Made by a program: the position numbers and the translations under genes. A stretch of DNA of 64,000 bases from Bacteroidota bacterium (GTDB lineage: Bacteria; Bacteroidota; Bacteroidia; Bacteroidales; Bacteroidaceae). The stretch is from contig JAEZKJ010000022.1 in NCBI GenBank assembly GCA_023415545.1, forward strand, positions 70,036 through 134,035. The letters run 5' to 3'. The notes under the pieces were generated by a model, which had not been told where the DNA came from, did no database searches, and worked only from the letters and a program-made list of their open reading frames with translations. Below are positions 16,895-25,507 of this stretch, piece by piece. Numbering within the stretch: the first letter of the stretch is position 1; each line of letters begins with the position of its first letter.

Positions 16895-18311
16895 TTGAAG
16901 GGTCATCTTCTATAGTATAACTACTGCGTATCCTCCACTCCTGTGGGTATAAATTGTTCGTTCTATTGCCTATGTTTTTAGCAAATCCAATAGGACGTCC
17001 TCTATATGTAAATAGCACATATCCTTTTGGATATGAATCGTCTATAACTATAGCCTCTTTTCTTAAGTATGCTATAGCTCTATTATAATCCAACTCCACT
17101 GAGCAAAATTTAGTTCTGTTTAAACATGTGCTCAAAGCCAGTGAATGTGAAGGAATGAAATCTTTTCCTTTAATAGTTGCTATCTCAATGCCATGATGTA
17201 TTATTCTAAGTTTCCCTTTTACCATTTGATATATATCATGGATTTTTTTAGGTATAGCTGTAATCGTAGTTTCATCACTTTCAAAAATAAACTCATCGCT
17301 ATTTTTTATCCACTGCTTGATATTTTCAGGAACTGCTGTGGCTTTGTTGTTACCCTTTATGCCCTTCTTGTTTTTCTTATTCTCTTTTCTCTCATCTAAA
17401 TATAAAGAGTCATAATCTTCCGAATCAACATTTTTAAACTTCTTCCTAAGAACAGCCATAAATAGACCTTCGCCCTTAGTCCTATGTGGTAAGAAACGAT
17501 AAACCGATAAATTATCATTAGTAAGTGACCCCGAAATATTCCAGCTTTCATCAATCGGAACCTGTAATATCTCAGCTCCAAGCTCTTCAACAATCCACTT
17601 TACATTATCTTCATTCTCCTCTTGGTTGTATGTACATGTGCTATAAACTAATATACCATTCTCCTTTAAGGTGCCCCATATATCAGTAAGTATCTCTTTT
17701 TGGCGCTTCTGACAGTTAAGGACATTGTCTACACTCCATTCGCTTATAGCCATTTCATCTTTACGAAACATTCCCTCACCCGAGCAAGGAACATCAGTTA
17801 ATATAAAGTCGAACAGATTTTTAAACTTACTATAATCCGAAGGGCTATTATTTGTAACAATAACATCAGAATTTCCCCACTTTATTATATTCTCGGCAAG
17901 AATTTGTGATCTGTTTTTTACATATTCATTAGCAAATAAAAGACTTCCGGCAGGTAGTGCTGAACGTATTAGCGTAGATTTTCCTCCCGGCGCAGCGCAA
18001 AGATCAAGAGCTGTTACAGGAGTATCAATATATTCTTTAATCACTTTATCAAGAAACATTGATGCAGCCTCTTGAACGTAGTATGCACCTGCGTGAAAAA
18101 GTGGGTCGAAGGTAAAAGGTTTTCTCTGTTTTAGATAATATCCATTTTCGCACCATTCTACTCTCTCCTCACTAAGTTTGTTCTCCCATTTAAAAGGGTT
18201 AATGCGAATACTTGTAGGCGAAGGAGTATTCATTCCTTGCTCAAGTTTTTCAAACTCTTTTTCTCCCAGCAAATTTCTGGTACGAGTGACAAAATCTTTT
18301 GGTAAATCCAT
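16887..18311 (-). CDS. rsmF: 16S rRNA m5C methyltransferase, RsmF/NOL1/NOP2/Sun family
   Basis: SAM-dependent methyltransferase that makes 5-methylcytidine in rRNA. Visible motifs: SAM-binding 'DLCAAPGGKST' near 115-125, 'TDVPCSGEGMFRKD' near 172-185 with one catalytic Cys, and 'STCTYNQEENEDNV' near 225-238 with the second. A C-terminal extension of about 170 residues after the catalytic domain (lysine-rich linker near 305-325 and then a PUA-like region with 'GYVLFTYRGRPIGFAKN') matches the RsmF type. Length 474. The exact target site is inferred from the family. Confidence 0.88.
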   Translation of the reverse strand: MDLPKDFVTRTRNLLGEKEFEKLEQGMNTPSPTSIRINPFKWENKLSEERVEWCENGYYLKQRKPFTFDPLFHAGAYYVQEAASMFLDKVIKEYIDTPVTALDLCAAPGGKSTLIRSALPAGSLLFANEYVKNRSQILAENIIKWGNSDVIVTNNSPSDYSKFKNLFDFILTDVPCSGEGMFRKDEMAISEWSVDNVLNCQKRQKEILTDIWGTLKENGILVYSTCTYNQEENEDNVKWIVEELGAEILQVPIDESWNISGSLTNDNLSVYRFLPHRTKGEGLFMAVLRKKFKNVDSEDYDSLYLDERKENKKNKKGIKGNNKATAVPENIKQWIKNSDEFIFESDETTITAIPKKIHDIYQMVKGKLRIIHHGIEIATIKGKDFIPSHSLALSTCLNRTKFCSVELDYNRAIAYLRKEAIVIDDSYPKGYVLFTYRGRPIGFAKNIGNRTNNLYPQEWRIRSSYTIEDDPSII

Positions 18312-18330
18312 TTTTTCTATTTATTCAAGA

Positions 18331-18338
18331 CAAAAGTA
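18331..18338 (-). promoter_or_regulatory. -7 box candidate for rsmF
   Basis: TACTTTTG on the minus strand, 19 bases before the start, fits TAnnTTTG; leader would be very short. Confidence 0.4.
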
Positions 18339-18456
18339 CAAGTAAATATCGTAATTTTAAAAAAATAATTATCTCTTTGCAACCAAATAGTATCTACTCA
18401 CGTCTAATTAATTGAAGTGAGTAATAAATAATTAAAACAATAAAAAAATCAAATAT

Positions 18457-19149
18457 ATGAAACATCTATTTATAAGTTTAGCTATAATGATGACGATGTT
18501 ATCAACATCCATCTTAAGCGACAATGTAAAGCTCCATGTAACGGTAAATGATGGAAAAGATACCTCTTCAACTACTGTTATAGGTGTAGTAAATGATTCA
18601 GCTTCGGGTGATAGTGATACAGTGATGTACTCACAACCTTTAGCTTCCTCTACCTGGTACGAATCAAATGATGATTCGGGTGATAATATTGTTCCAGTGG
18701 TGGCAATAATTACATCCTTAGGCCTCCCAGTATTTATAATAGCAATAATATTATGGTTTATGTATAAAAATAATCAAGCTAAATATCGACTTGCTGCTGA
18801 AGCACTAAATGCAGGTCGTGAGATCCCAAAAGAGTTGTTTAAGGAGCCATCACGTGAGACTCAGACTTTTAACAATGGAGTAAAGAAAACTTTTTTAGGA
18901 ATAGGTTTAGGAGTTTTTCTGTGGTTGCTCACTTATAATGAAGGATTAGCAGCAATAGGTTTCTTGGTATTCTGTTTGGGTATAGCTCAAATGATTATAG
19001 GTTATACTAGCCGCCATAAAGAGAGTGAACGAAATAGGGTAAGTGAACTTGATAAGTTTAAAGAGGATTATTATAAAAGAAAAAATCAGGCAAAGAGTTA
19101 TGATGATCTCCGAGATGATGACTCATTTGATGATAAAGAAGATAAATAA
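18457..19149 (+). CDS. Membrane protein (possibly DUF6249-type) linked to an ECF sigma factor
   Basis: A 230-residue protein with an N-terminal signal-like hydrophobic segment, a Ser/Thr/Asp-rich extracytoplasmic stretch to about residue 80, a membrane helix at about 82-105, and two more close together at about 145-180, ending in a charged cytoplasmic tail. This layout is like the DUF6249 proteins of Bacteroidota, though I assign that from memory only. Its stop codon directly abuts the sigma-factor start, so it is translated with it and may sense an envelope state for that sigma factor; the role is inference. Confidence 0.75.
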   Translation: MKHLFISLAIMMTMLSTSILSDNVKLHVTVNDGKDTSSTTVIGVVNDSASGDSDTVMYSQPLASSTWYESNDDSGDNIVPVVAIITSLGLPVFIIAIILWFMYKNNQAKYRLAAEALNAGREIPKELFKEPSRETQTFNNGVKKTFLGIGLGVFLWLLTYNEGLAAIGFLVFCLGIAQMIIGYTSRHKESERNRVSELDKFKEDYYKRKNQAKSYDDLRDDDSFDDKEDK

Positions 19150-19692
19150 ATGAGCCAAATAAATGACATTGCATTAGTTGCTCAGGTTGTTGTGTTTAAG
19201 AACTCTAAGGCGTTTGATACTTTGGTAAAGAAGTATCAATCGCCAATTCGTAGGTTCTTTCTACATCAAACATTAGGGGATAGTGAACTAAGCGATGACC
19301 TAGCCCAAGAGACATTTATTAAGGCTTATACCAATTTAGCTTCATTTAAAAATCTATCAAGTTTTTCCACTTGGTTATATAGAATTGCTTATAATGTTTT
19401 TTATGATTATATTCGCACGAAAAGAGATGAGTGTGAGATAGATTGTTATGAGGTAGATGCTCAATATCAAACAGAACAGAAAGCTGTAGGTGATCATATG
19501 GATTTATACTTAGGACTTTCAAAGTTAAAAGAGATAGAGAGAGTTTGTATAACTCTGTTTTATATGGAGGATTTGGCCCTTGATAAGATTTCAGTAATAT
19601 TGAATTTACCTACCGGAACGATAAAATCACATTTATCAAGAGGTAAAGATAAACTCGCTAAATTTTTAAAAAATAATGGTTATGAAAGATAA
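19150..19692 (+). CDS. RNA polymerase sigma factor, ECF type
   Basis: A 180-residue extracytoplasmic-function sigma factor. Region 2 is visible as 'DDLAQETFIKAYTNLASF' with 'FSTWLYRIAYNVFYDYIR' (about 45-90), and region 4 as 'ALDKISVILNLPTGTIKSHLSRGKDKL' (about 140-168), the helix-turn-helix that reads the -35 element. No C-terminal extension. It starts immediately after the membrane-protein stop and overlaps the next small membrane-protein gene, which is where an anti-sigma factor would be expected. The three-gene cassette sits directly before thyA-folA. Confidence 0.92.
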   Translation: MSQINDIALVAQVVVFKNSKAFDTLVKKYQSPIRRFFLHQTLGDSELSDDLAQETFIKAYTNLASFKNLSSFSTWLYRIAYNVFYDYIRTKRDECEIDCYEVDAQYQTEQKAVGDHMDLYLGLSKLKEIERVCITLFYMEDLALDKISVILNLPTGTIKSHLSRGKDKLAKFLKNNGYER

Positions 19693-20011
19693 CAATGATG
19701 AATTAGTTTCTCACTTCTTGCATTCCAATATTCAAGAGATAGAGGATAATGGCTTTTCTGAAAGAGTTATCAGAAATTTGCCAGACAGATCTTTATTAAT
19801 TTCTAAAATAATTGATGGAATATGTTTTGCTGCATGCATTATCATGTTCTTTGTTTTCAACGGTTTTACTACAATATACAAAAGTGTAATATCACTCATT
19901 GAATCGCAATCGAATATTATCCCTCATGATATTAATTATACTTCAATATTTATAGTTTGTGCTGTATTACTATTTATAGGCATTGAACGTATTTATTCAA
20001 TTAAATGGTAA
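19682..20011 (+). CDS. Small membrane protein, candidate anti-sigma factor (DUF5056-like)
   Basis: A roughly 109-residue protein with a charged cytoplasmic N-terminal segment of about 35-40 residues and two membrane helices near 38-60 and 88-103. The gene overlaps the sigma-factor 3' end by 11 bp; an ATG two codons earlier (19676) is also possible. Small proteins of this kind next to ECF factors in Bacteroidota are annotated DUF5056 as far as I recall. Overlap with the sigma gene and topology (short cytoplasmic N-terminus plus membrane anchor) fit an anti-sigma factor, but no ZAS zinc motif is visible, so this is a hypothesis. Confidence 0.7.
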   Translation: MKDNNDELVSHFLHSNIQEIEDNGFSERVIRNLPDRSLLISKIIDGICFAACIIMFFVFNGFTTIYKSVISLIESQSNIIPHDINYTSIFIVCAVLLFIGIERIYSIKW

Positions 20012-20042
20012 TTTGATTTGAAAATATAAAATTGTACCTTTG
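20012..20042 (+). promoter_or_regulatory. Promoter of thyA-folA (both boxes)
   Basis: TTTG at 20012-20015, a 19-base spacer and TACCTTTG at 20035-20042 match the Bacteroidota consensus. It lies directly after the stop codon of the small membrane protein and sets the thyA start at 20067, because any earlier start would lie in the promoter. Confidence 0.8.
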
Positions 20043-20066
20043 TCATATTACATAAAGACAGATAAC

Positions 20067-20861
20067 ATGAAACAATATCTTGATTTGCTTAATCGTATTA
20101 TGACTGAGGGAGTGGAGAAGGAGGACCGCACAGGTACGGGAACTAAAAGTATTTTTGGTCACCAAATGCGCTTCAACCTCGAAGATGGTTTCCCTTTAAT
20201 TACCACAAAAAAACTTCATCTTAAATCAATAATTTACGAACTATTATGGTTCCTAAAAGGAGATACCAATGTAAAATATCTTCAGGAAAATGGAGTTCGC
20301 ATTTGGAATGAATGGGCTGATGAGAATGGCGATTTAGGTCATATTTACGGTTTTCAGTGGCGCTCGTGGCCCAATTATAAAGGTGGTTTCATTGACCAAA
20401 TAAGCCGTGCTATTGATGATATTAAAAACAATCCTGATTCACGACGCATAATTGTTAGTGCATGGAATGTGGCAGATATTGAAAATATGAATCTTCCTCC
20501 ATGTCATGCTTTTTTCCAATTTTATGTTGCTGATGGACGTCTTAGCCTTCAACTTTATCAAAGAAGTGCAGATACTTTCCTCGGTGTACCATTCAATATT
20601 GCATCATATGCACTTTTATTAATGATGGTAGCTCAAGTGACCGGTTTAAAAGCAGGAGATTTTGTTCATACTCTTGGTGATACTCATGTTTACAAGAATC
20701 ATTATGAGCAAGTAAAATTACAGCTTACTCGTGAACCTCGCGCTCTTCCAAAAATGAAGATTAATCCAGATGTTAAGAGTATCTTTGACTTTAAATTCGA
20801 GGATTTCGAACTTGTGGATTATAACCCTCACCCTCATATTCCAGGGGTAGTAGCTGTTTAA
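20067..20861 (+). CDS. thyA: Thymidylate synthase
   Basis: Methylates dUMP to dTMP using methylene-tetrahydrofolate, producing dihydrofolate that FolA (next gene) recycles. Starting at the ATG at 20067 gives 264 residues, the standard ThyA length, with the catalytic cysteine at Cys146 in 'LPPCH', 'DRTGTGT' near 20-26 and 'DTHVYKNH' near 205. An in-frame upstream codon at 20040 would add nine residues but overlaps the promoter -7 box and is rejected. 16 bp before folA; both serve the dTMP cycle. Confidence 0.97.
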   Translation: MKQYLDLLNRIMTEGVEKEDRTGTGTKSIFGHQMRFNLEDGFPLITTKKLHLKSIIYELLWFLKGDTNVKYLQENGVRIWNEWADENGDLGHIYGFQWRSWPNYKGGFIDQISRAIDDIKNNPDSRRIIVSAWNVADIENMNLPPCHAFFQFYVADGRLSLQLYQRSADTFLGVPFNIASYALLLMMVAQVTGLKAGDFVHTLGDTHVYKNHYEQVKLQLTREPRALPKMKINPDVKSIFDFKFEDFELVDYNPHPHIPGVVAV

Positions 20862-20877
20862 TATATAATATATAAAT

Positions 20878-21369
20878 ATGTCAGATATCTCAATTATAGT
20901 AGCTATAGCCGATAATAATGCTATCGGCTATGCTAATAAACTTATATATTGGCTTCCCGATGATTTAAAGCGTTTCAAATCTCTTACCACAGGACATACT
21001 ATAATTATGGGACGCCGTACATTTGAGTCTTTACCAAAAGGTGCTCTTCCTAATCGACGTAATATTGTTTTATCAAGGGGCAATCACACCTTTCCGGGAG
21101 CCGAATGTTTTAACTCTTTAGAAGAGGCTTTAGTGTCATGTAATGATGATAAAGAGGTTTTCATAATAGGAGGAGAGACTCTTTATAGAGAGGCTATTAC
21201 CAAAGCAAATAAGCTTTATGTTACTCATGTTTTTGATACTCCTAAAGAGGCTGATGCTTTTTTCCCGGAGATAAAAAGTAATGAATGGGTAATAAAAAAT
21301 AGGGAAGATCATCCTATTGATGAAAAGCATCCCTATTTATTTAGTTTTATAGATTACGAACGATATTAA
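20878..21369 (+). CDS. folA: Dihydrofolate reductase
   Basis: Reduces dihydrofolate to tetrahydrofolate with NADPH. Conserved segments: N-terminal 'AIADNNAIGYANKLIYWLPDDLKRFK' like loop with the catalytic acidic residue, 'IMGRRTFESLP' near 42-52, 'IVLSRG', and 'FIIGGETLYREA' near 98-109. Length 163 is typical. Coupled to thyA by position (16 bp). Convergent with the Lrp-type gene, only 5 bp apart at the 3' ends, without an obvious terminator between them. Confidence 0.96.
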   Translation: MSDISIIVAIADNNAIGYANKLIYWLPDDLKRFKSLTTGHTIIMGRRTFESLPKGALPNRRNIVLSRGNHTFPGAECFNSLEEALVSCNDDKEVFIIGGETLYREAITKANKLYVTHVFDTPKEADAFFPEIKSNEWVIKNREDHPIDEKHPYLFSFIDYERY

Positions 21370-21374
21370 AAAAC

Positions 21375-21851
21375 TTACTCTTTCTCTTCCATATCCATTA
21401 TTGCCATCTGTCGATTTATAGCTTCATGGAAAGAGATAATTGTTTCGGAGCGAGCCAAACCTAATGGTTGTAGTTTGTCATGAATTACGCTTAAAAGGTG
21501 ATGATTATTCTTAGCGTAGATTTTAATGAACATATCATATTGGCCGGTTGTGAAATGACATTCTACAACTTCAGGAATCTTCTTTAAAGATTCTGTAACG
21601 GAATCAAATTGTTCAGGATCTTTAAGGTATAATCCTATATAAGCACAAGTTTCATAACCAATTTTTTCCGGATCCAATACAAATTGTGAACCTTTTATAA
21701 TACCTAAATTGGTGAGTTTCTGTATTCTTTGGTGGATAGCAGCACCAGAAACATTACATGCTCTAGCAACCTCAAGAAAAGGTATGCGAGCATTGTCTGC
21801 AATAAGTTTTAATATTTGTTCGTCAAGGCTATCTAATTGATGGTGTCCCAT
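21375..21851 (-). CDS. Lrp/AsnC-family transcriptional regulator
   Basis: N-terminal AsnC-type winged helix-turn-helix (about residues 7-55, 'LDEQILKLIADNARIPFLEVAR' region and 'SGAAIHQRIQKLTNLGII'), followed by the RAM/AsnC effector-binding domain (about 65-145). Length 158 is standard. Such regulators respond to amino acids; the ligand is not evident. No amino-acid gene is adjacent. Single gene with a -7 box candidate upstream. Confidence 0.92.
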   Translation of the reverse strand: MGHHQLDSLDEQILKLIADNARIPFLEVARACNVSGAAIHQRIQKLTNLGIIKGSQFVLDPEKIGYETCAYIGLYLKDPEQFDSVTESLKKIPEVVECHFTTGQYDMFIKIYAKNNHHLLSVIHDKLQPLGLARSETIISFHEAINRQMAIMDMEEKE

Positions 21852-21873
21852 TAAATAATTAATTTATTTTTTA

Positions 21874-21881
21874 CAAATATA
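21874..21881 (-). promoter_or_regulatory. -7 box candidate for the Lrp-type gene
   Basis: TATATTTG on the minus strand, 22 bases before the start codon; no clear -33 element. Confidence 0.4.
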
Positions 21882-22082
21882 AATTTTTTATCTATTATAA
21901 CGATAAAAAGATAACTTTTATTATTCTACAAGCTATGAACTAATATATAATTGCTTTTTCTAAAATGAATTTGTGCTTATTTAGCTATATACTTAATCAA
22001 TTATGACGAGTTTGTATGCTATAATTTTGTTTCTTAATTGTTATATTTACAAAATTGAAGAACATTTTTTACTGATAATATT

Positions 22083-23729
22083 ATGAAAAGGAAGCATTTT
22101 TTGTTAGCGACATTATTTCTACTACTCACAACAGGTGCAAATGCTCAAGACTATAAGGTACTGACTTCTGAGAAAAATGAAAAAATGCAGCAGGGAAAGT
22201 TTGAACCAACATGGGAATCTTTGCAACAATATAAAGTTCCTGAATGGTTTCGCAATGCCAAGTTTGGTATTTGGGCTCACTGGGGACCTCAATGTGTTGA
22301 AGGTTCGGGTGACTGGATGGCCCGTTCATTATATATGGAGGGCACACGCGAGTACAAACATCATGTTAAAAACTATGGTCATCCTTCGGAAGTAGGTTTT
22401 AAAGATATACTTCCTCTTTTTAAAGCAGAAAAATGGGATCCCGAAAAATTAGTCTCTTTTTATAAAAAAATAGGTGCACAATATTTCTTTGCTTTAGGTA
22501 ATCATCATGATAACTTTGACTTATGGGATAGTAAATATCAAGAGTGGAACTCAAAGAATATTGGACCCAAAAAGGATATTTTAGCCGGATGGGCTGAAGC
22601 GGCAAAGATAAATGGACTTCCATTTGGAATCAGTTTTCATGCTGACCACGCTTGGAGTTGGTATGAACCATCGCAACGATATGACCGTAATGGTCCTAAG
22701 GCCGGAGTACCTTATGATGGTAGTTTAACAAAAGAAGATGGTAAAGGTAAATGGTGGGAAGGCTATGATCCTCAAAATCTTTATGCACAAAATCATCCTT
22801 TGAGTTATGGTAGTTGGGCCGATGGTATGATTCATAGACAATGGGCTTGGGGAAATGGAGTATGTATTCCAACACAGGAATATGTATCAAACTTTTATGA
22901 TCGCACTGTTGATGCTATTAATCGTTATAATCCTGATTTGATATATTTCGATGTTACCGGTGTTCCTTTCTATCCTATCAGTGATGCCGGGTTGAAGATT
23001 GCTGCACATTTTTATAATCATAATCTGCAGAGCAGAAAAGGTGACTTTAGCGCAGTTATGTTTGGTAAGATATTGACAGATGACCAACGAAAAGCTTTGG
23101 TTTGGGATGTTGAGAGAGGATCGCCAAATAAAATTTATGAAGAACCTTGGCAAACTTGTTCTTGTTTAGGAGGATGGCATTATGATACAAGATATGCTGA
23201 GAATGGATGGTACAAAAGTGCATCGGATGTTGCCAAGTTGTTAGTTGATGTTGTTAGTAAGAATGGTAATCTGTTGTTAAGTGTTCCTTTGAGGGCTGAT
23301 GGAACATTTGATGAAAAGGAAGAGGCTATTCTTAATGAGTTTGGCGATTGGATGAACATTAATAAAGAGGCTATTTATGATACTCGTCCTTGGAAAGTTT
23401 TTGGAGAGGGTCCTATTGCAAATTCAGATATTAAGTTAAATGCTCAGGGCTTCAATGAAGGCTCATATACAAAAGCTACAGCTGAAGAAATACGCTTTAC
23501 TCAAACAAAAAAATATCTATATGCCACTGTATTAGCTTGGCCTGAATCAAAACAGGTATTCATCAAGTCATTAGCTAAAGATAGTGAACTATATAGTGGC
23601 AAAATAGGTAGCGTAGAACTTTTGGGCTATGGAAAGGTTAAATTCAGTAGAACTGCTGAAGGTTTAGTTATTCAATTACCTGAAAAGCAGCTAAATAAAA
23701 TAGCACCTGTATTAAAAATTAAAAAATAG
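22083..23729 (+). CDS. Exported alpha-L-fucosidase, family GH29
   Basis: Removes terminal alpha-linked L-fucose from glycans such as mucin or N-glycans. Signal peptide at 1-21 ('TTGANAQD'). GH29 hallmarks: 'KFGIWAHWGP' at 60-69, 'GNHHDNFDLWDS' at 139-150, 'PFGISFHADHAW' at 180-191, and the catalytic nucleophile Asp290 in 'DLIYFDVTG'. The catalytic barrel runs to about residue 400, then a C-terminal beta-sandwich. Length 548. The segment after the nucleophile is not the common 'WFDGG', so it may belong to a divergent GH29 subgroup. 3 bp before the M64 peptidase gene; no susCD pair is adjacent. Confidence 0.92.
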   Translation: MKRKHFLLATLFLLLTTGANAQDYKVLTSEKNEKMQQGKFEPTWESLQQYKVPEWFRNAKFGIWAHWGPQCVEGSGDWMARSLYMEGTREYKHHVKNYGHPSEVGFKDILPLFKAEKWDPEKLVSFYKKIGAQYFFALGNHHDNFDLWDSKYQEWNSKNIGPKKDILAGWAEAAKINGLPFGISFHADHAWSWYEPSQRYDRNGPKAGVPYDGSLTKEDGKGKWWEGYDPQNLYAQNHPLSYGSWADGMIHRQWAWGNGVCIPTQEYVSNFYDRTVDAINRYNPDLIYFDVTGVPFYPISDAGLKIAAHFYNHNLQSRKGDFSAVMFGKILTDDQRKALVWDVERGSPNKIYEEPWQTCSCLGGWHYDTRYAENGWYKSASDVAKLLVDVVSKNGNLLLSVPLRADGTFDEKEEAILNEFGDWMNINKEAIYDTRPWKVFGEGPIANSDIKLNAQGFNEGSYTKATAEEIRFTQTKKYLYATVLAWPESKQVFIKSLAKDSELYSGKIGSVELLGYGKVKFSRTAEGLVIQLPEKQLNKIAPVLKIKK

Positions 23730-23732
23730 ATA

Positions 23733-24971
23733 ATGAAACATTTAATCTTTTCAATATTCATAATTCTTTCTGCTGTATCTTATGCTCAGGATTTTGATAC
23801 TTTTTTCAATGATAAGAGTTTAAGAGTAGACTATATTTTTGCAGGTGATGCTACTCGACAAGAGATTTATCTTGATAAACTTTCATCAAGTGATAAATGG
23901 GCCGGTAGAAGAAAAAATCTTTCGAAAGTACCTCTAAAAGGTAATGGTGATATTACTGTAATCGATAAGGTTAGTGGTGATACTATATATCGTACATCCT
24001 TTTCAACTCTTTTTCAAGAGTGGATATGTGAGCCTGAGGCATTAAAAGTTAAACGCTCATACGAGAATAGTTTTATGCTTCCTTTCCCAAAAAAAGAGTG
24101 CATTGTTAATGTGCGTCTTTTTGACAAATATCATAAAACAGTGGCTGAATTAAGTCATGAAGTAAACCCAAATGATATATTGATAAAGAATAATAATGTT
24201 AATACATCTCATCCTTTTAAATATATATTACAGAGTGGAACAAGTGATAAGTGTATTGATGTTGCTATCCTAGCCGAAGGTTACACGAATGATGAGATGG
24301 AACTTTTCTATAAAGATGCTCAAATTGCTACCGATGCAATTTTTAGTCACGAGCCATTCAAGAGATATAAAGATAGATTCAATGTTGTTGCTGTTGCCTC
24401 TCCATCTGTTGATATCGGTGTATCTATTCCAGGAAAAGGTGTATGGAAAAATTGTGCTTTTGATTCCCATTTCAATACATTTTACTCGGACAGATATCTT
24501 ACAACTAGTAGTGTAAAGAAGATTAATGATGCTCTTTCGGGGATACAATATGAACACATAATAATTTTAGCCAATACTGATACATATGGTGGAGGCGGTA
24601 TTTATAATGCCTATACATTGACTACTGCTCATCACCCTATGTTCCGTCCTGTTGTGGTTCATGAGTTCGGACATAGCTTTGCAGGTTTAGCAGACGAGTA
24701 TGCTTATGATGAATCACCTTCACCAATATATCCATATACTGTTGAACCATGGGAAGAGAATATCACAACAAAAGTTGACTTTGGTAAAAAATGGAAAGAT
24801 ATGCTCGATGCTAAAGTTGAGGGAGTAGGTATGTTCGAAGGTGCCGGTTATACAAAAAAAGGTATTTATAGATCAGCCGATGAGTGTAGAATGAAGATTA
24901 ATGAAACAGATGGGTTTTGTACTGTTTGTCAGCGTGCTATTGAACGATTAATAAAATTTTATACGGAATGA
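23733..24971 (+). CDS. Exported zinc metallopeptidase, family M64 (IgA-peptidase-like)
   Basis: Signal peptide at about 1-19 ('SAVSYAQD'). An N-terminal beta-rich domain (about 25-150, M64 N-terminal type) is followed by the peptidase domain with the zinc motif HEFGHSFAGLADEY at 310-323: His310, Glu311, His314 and the third ligand Asp321. The family was named after a Clostridium IgA protease; members in gut Bacteroidota are widespread and their substrates largely unproven. Placed 3 bp after the fucosidase gene and overlapping the GNAT gene by 4 bp, it is part of a three-gene operon that suggests attack on fucosylated host glycoproteins, which is inference. Confidence 0.9.
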   Translation: MKHLIFSIFIILSAVSYAQDFDTFFNDKSLRVDYIFAGDATRQEIYLDKLSSSDKWAGRRKNLSKVPLKGNGDITVIDKVSGDTIYRTSFSTLFQEWICEPEALKVKRSYENSFMLPFPKKECIVNVRLFDKYHKTVAELSHEVNPNDILIKNNNVNTSHPFKYILQSGTSDKCIDVAILAEGYTNDEMELFYKDAQIATDAIFSHEPFKRYKDRFNVVAVASPSVDIGVSIPGKGVWKNCAFDSHFNTFYSDRYLTTSSVKKINDALSGIQYEHIIILANTDTYGGGGIYNAYTLTTAHHPMFRPVVVHEFGHSFAGLADEYAYDESPSPIYPYTVEPWEENITTKVDFGKKWKDMLDAKVEGVGMFEGAGYTKKGIYRSADECRMKINETDGFCTVCQRAIERLIKFYTE

Positions 24972-25507
24972 TTGATATAAAGAGGATTTATAGTAATGAT
25001 GATAATTACAGCTTTGTTGAAAAGCTATTGGAATCATCTTTCCCAATAGATGAGAGGAGAGATAATGACCTTCAAAAGGCTTATACTGATGAAAAAAGTA
25101 ATTTCAACGTTAATGTAATACTCTTGGATGGTAATATTGTAGGGCTTATAAACTATTGGGATTTAGGTGAAGTATATTATATTGAACATTTTGCTATTGA
25201 TCCTCTTTTAAGAGGTAATGGCATTGGTGAACAAACATTGAAAAGAATAAAAAGTATACTATCTAATAAACCAATAATTTTAGAAGCTGAGACTCCAATT
25301 GATGAGATGCAAAAAAGGAGAATCAATTTTTATAGTCGAAACGAATTCCAATTATATGATATAGAATATAAACAGCCACCATACAGAAAGGATGGTGGCT
25401 GCATTGATATGAATATTTTAACTTATAACTGGTGCTCAAAACTCGATATTAATCAAATTATAAATGAGCTATATCGCCAGGTTTACAACTATACTAAAGT
25501 TTTTTGA
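24968..25507 (+). CDS. GNAT-family N-acetyltransferase
   Basis: A 179-residue cytoplasmic protein of the GNAT fold. The acetyl-CoA-binding motif A is visible as 'IEHFAIDPLLRGNGIGEQTLKRI' (about 73-95, R/Q-x-x-G-x-G/A equivalent 'RGNGIG'). Substrate unknown. It overlaps the M64 gene by 4 bp (ATGA) and overlaps the convergent MATE gene by 14 bp at the 3' ends. It may be a passenger in the fucosidase-peptidase operon. Confidence 0.85.
   Translation: MIDIKRIYSNDDNYSFVEKLLESSFPIDERRDNDLQKAYTDEKSNFNVNVILLDGNIVGLINYWDLGEVYYIEHFAIDPLLRGNGIGEQTLKRIKSILSNKPIILEAETPIDEMQKRRINFYSRNEFQLYDIEYKQPPYRKDGGCIDMNILTYNWCSKLDINQIINELYRQVYNYTKVF

Noticed and set aside
20040..20066. Upstream in-frame start for thyA
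   Set aside because: It lies in the -7 box of a complete promoter; the 264-residue form from 20067 has Cys146 at the standard position.
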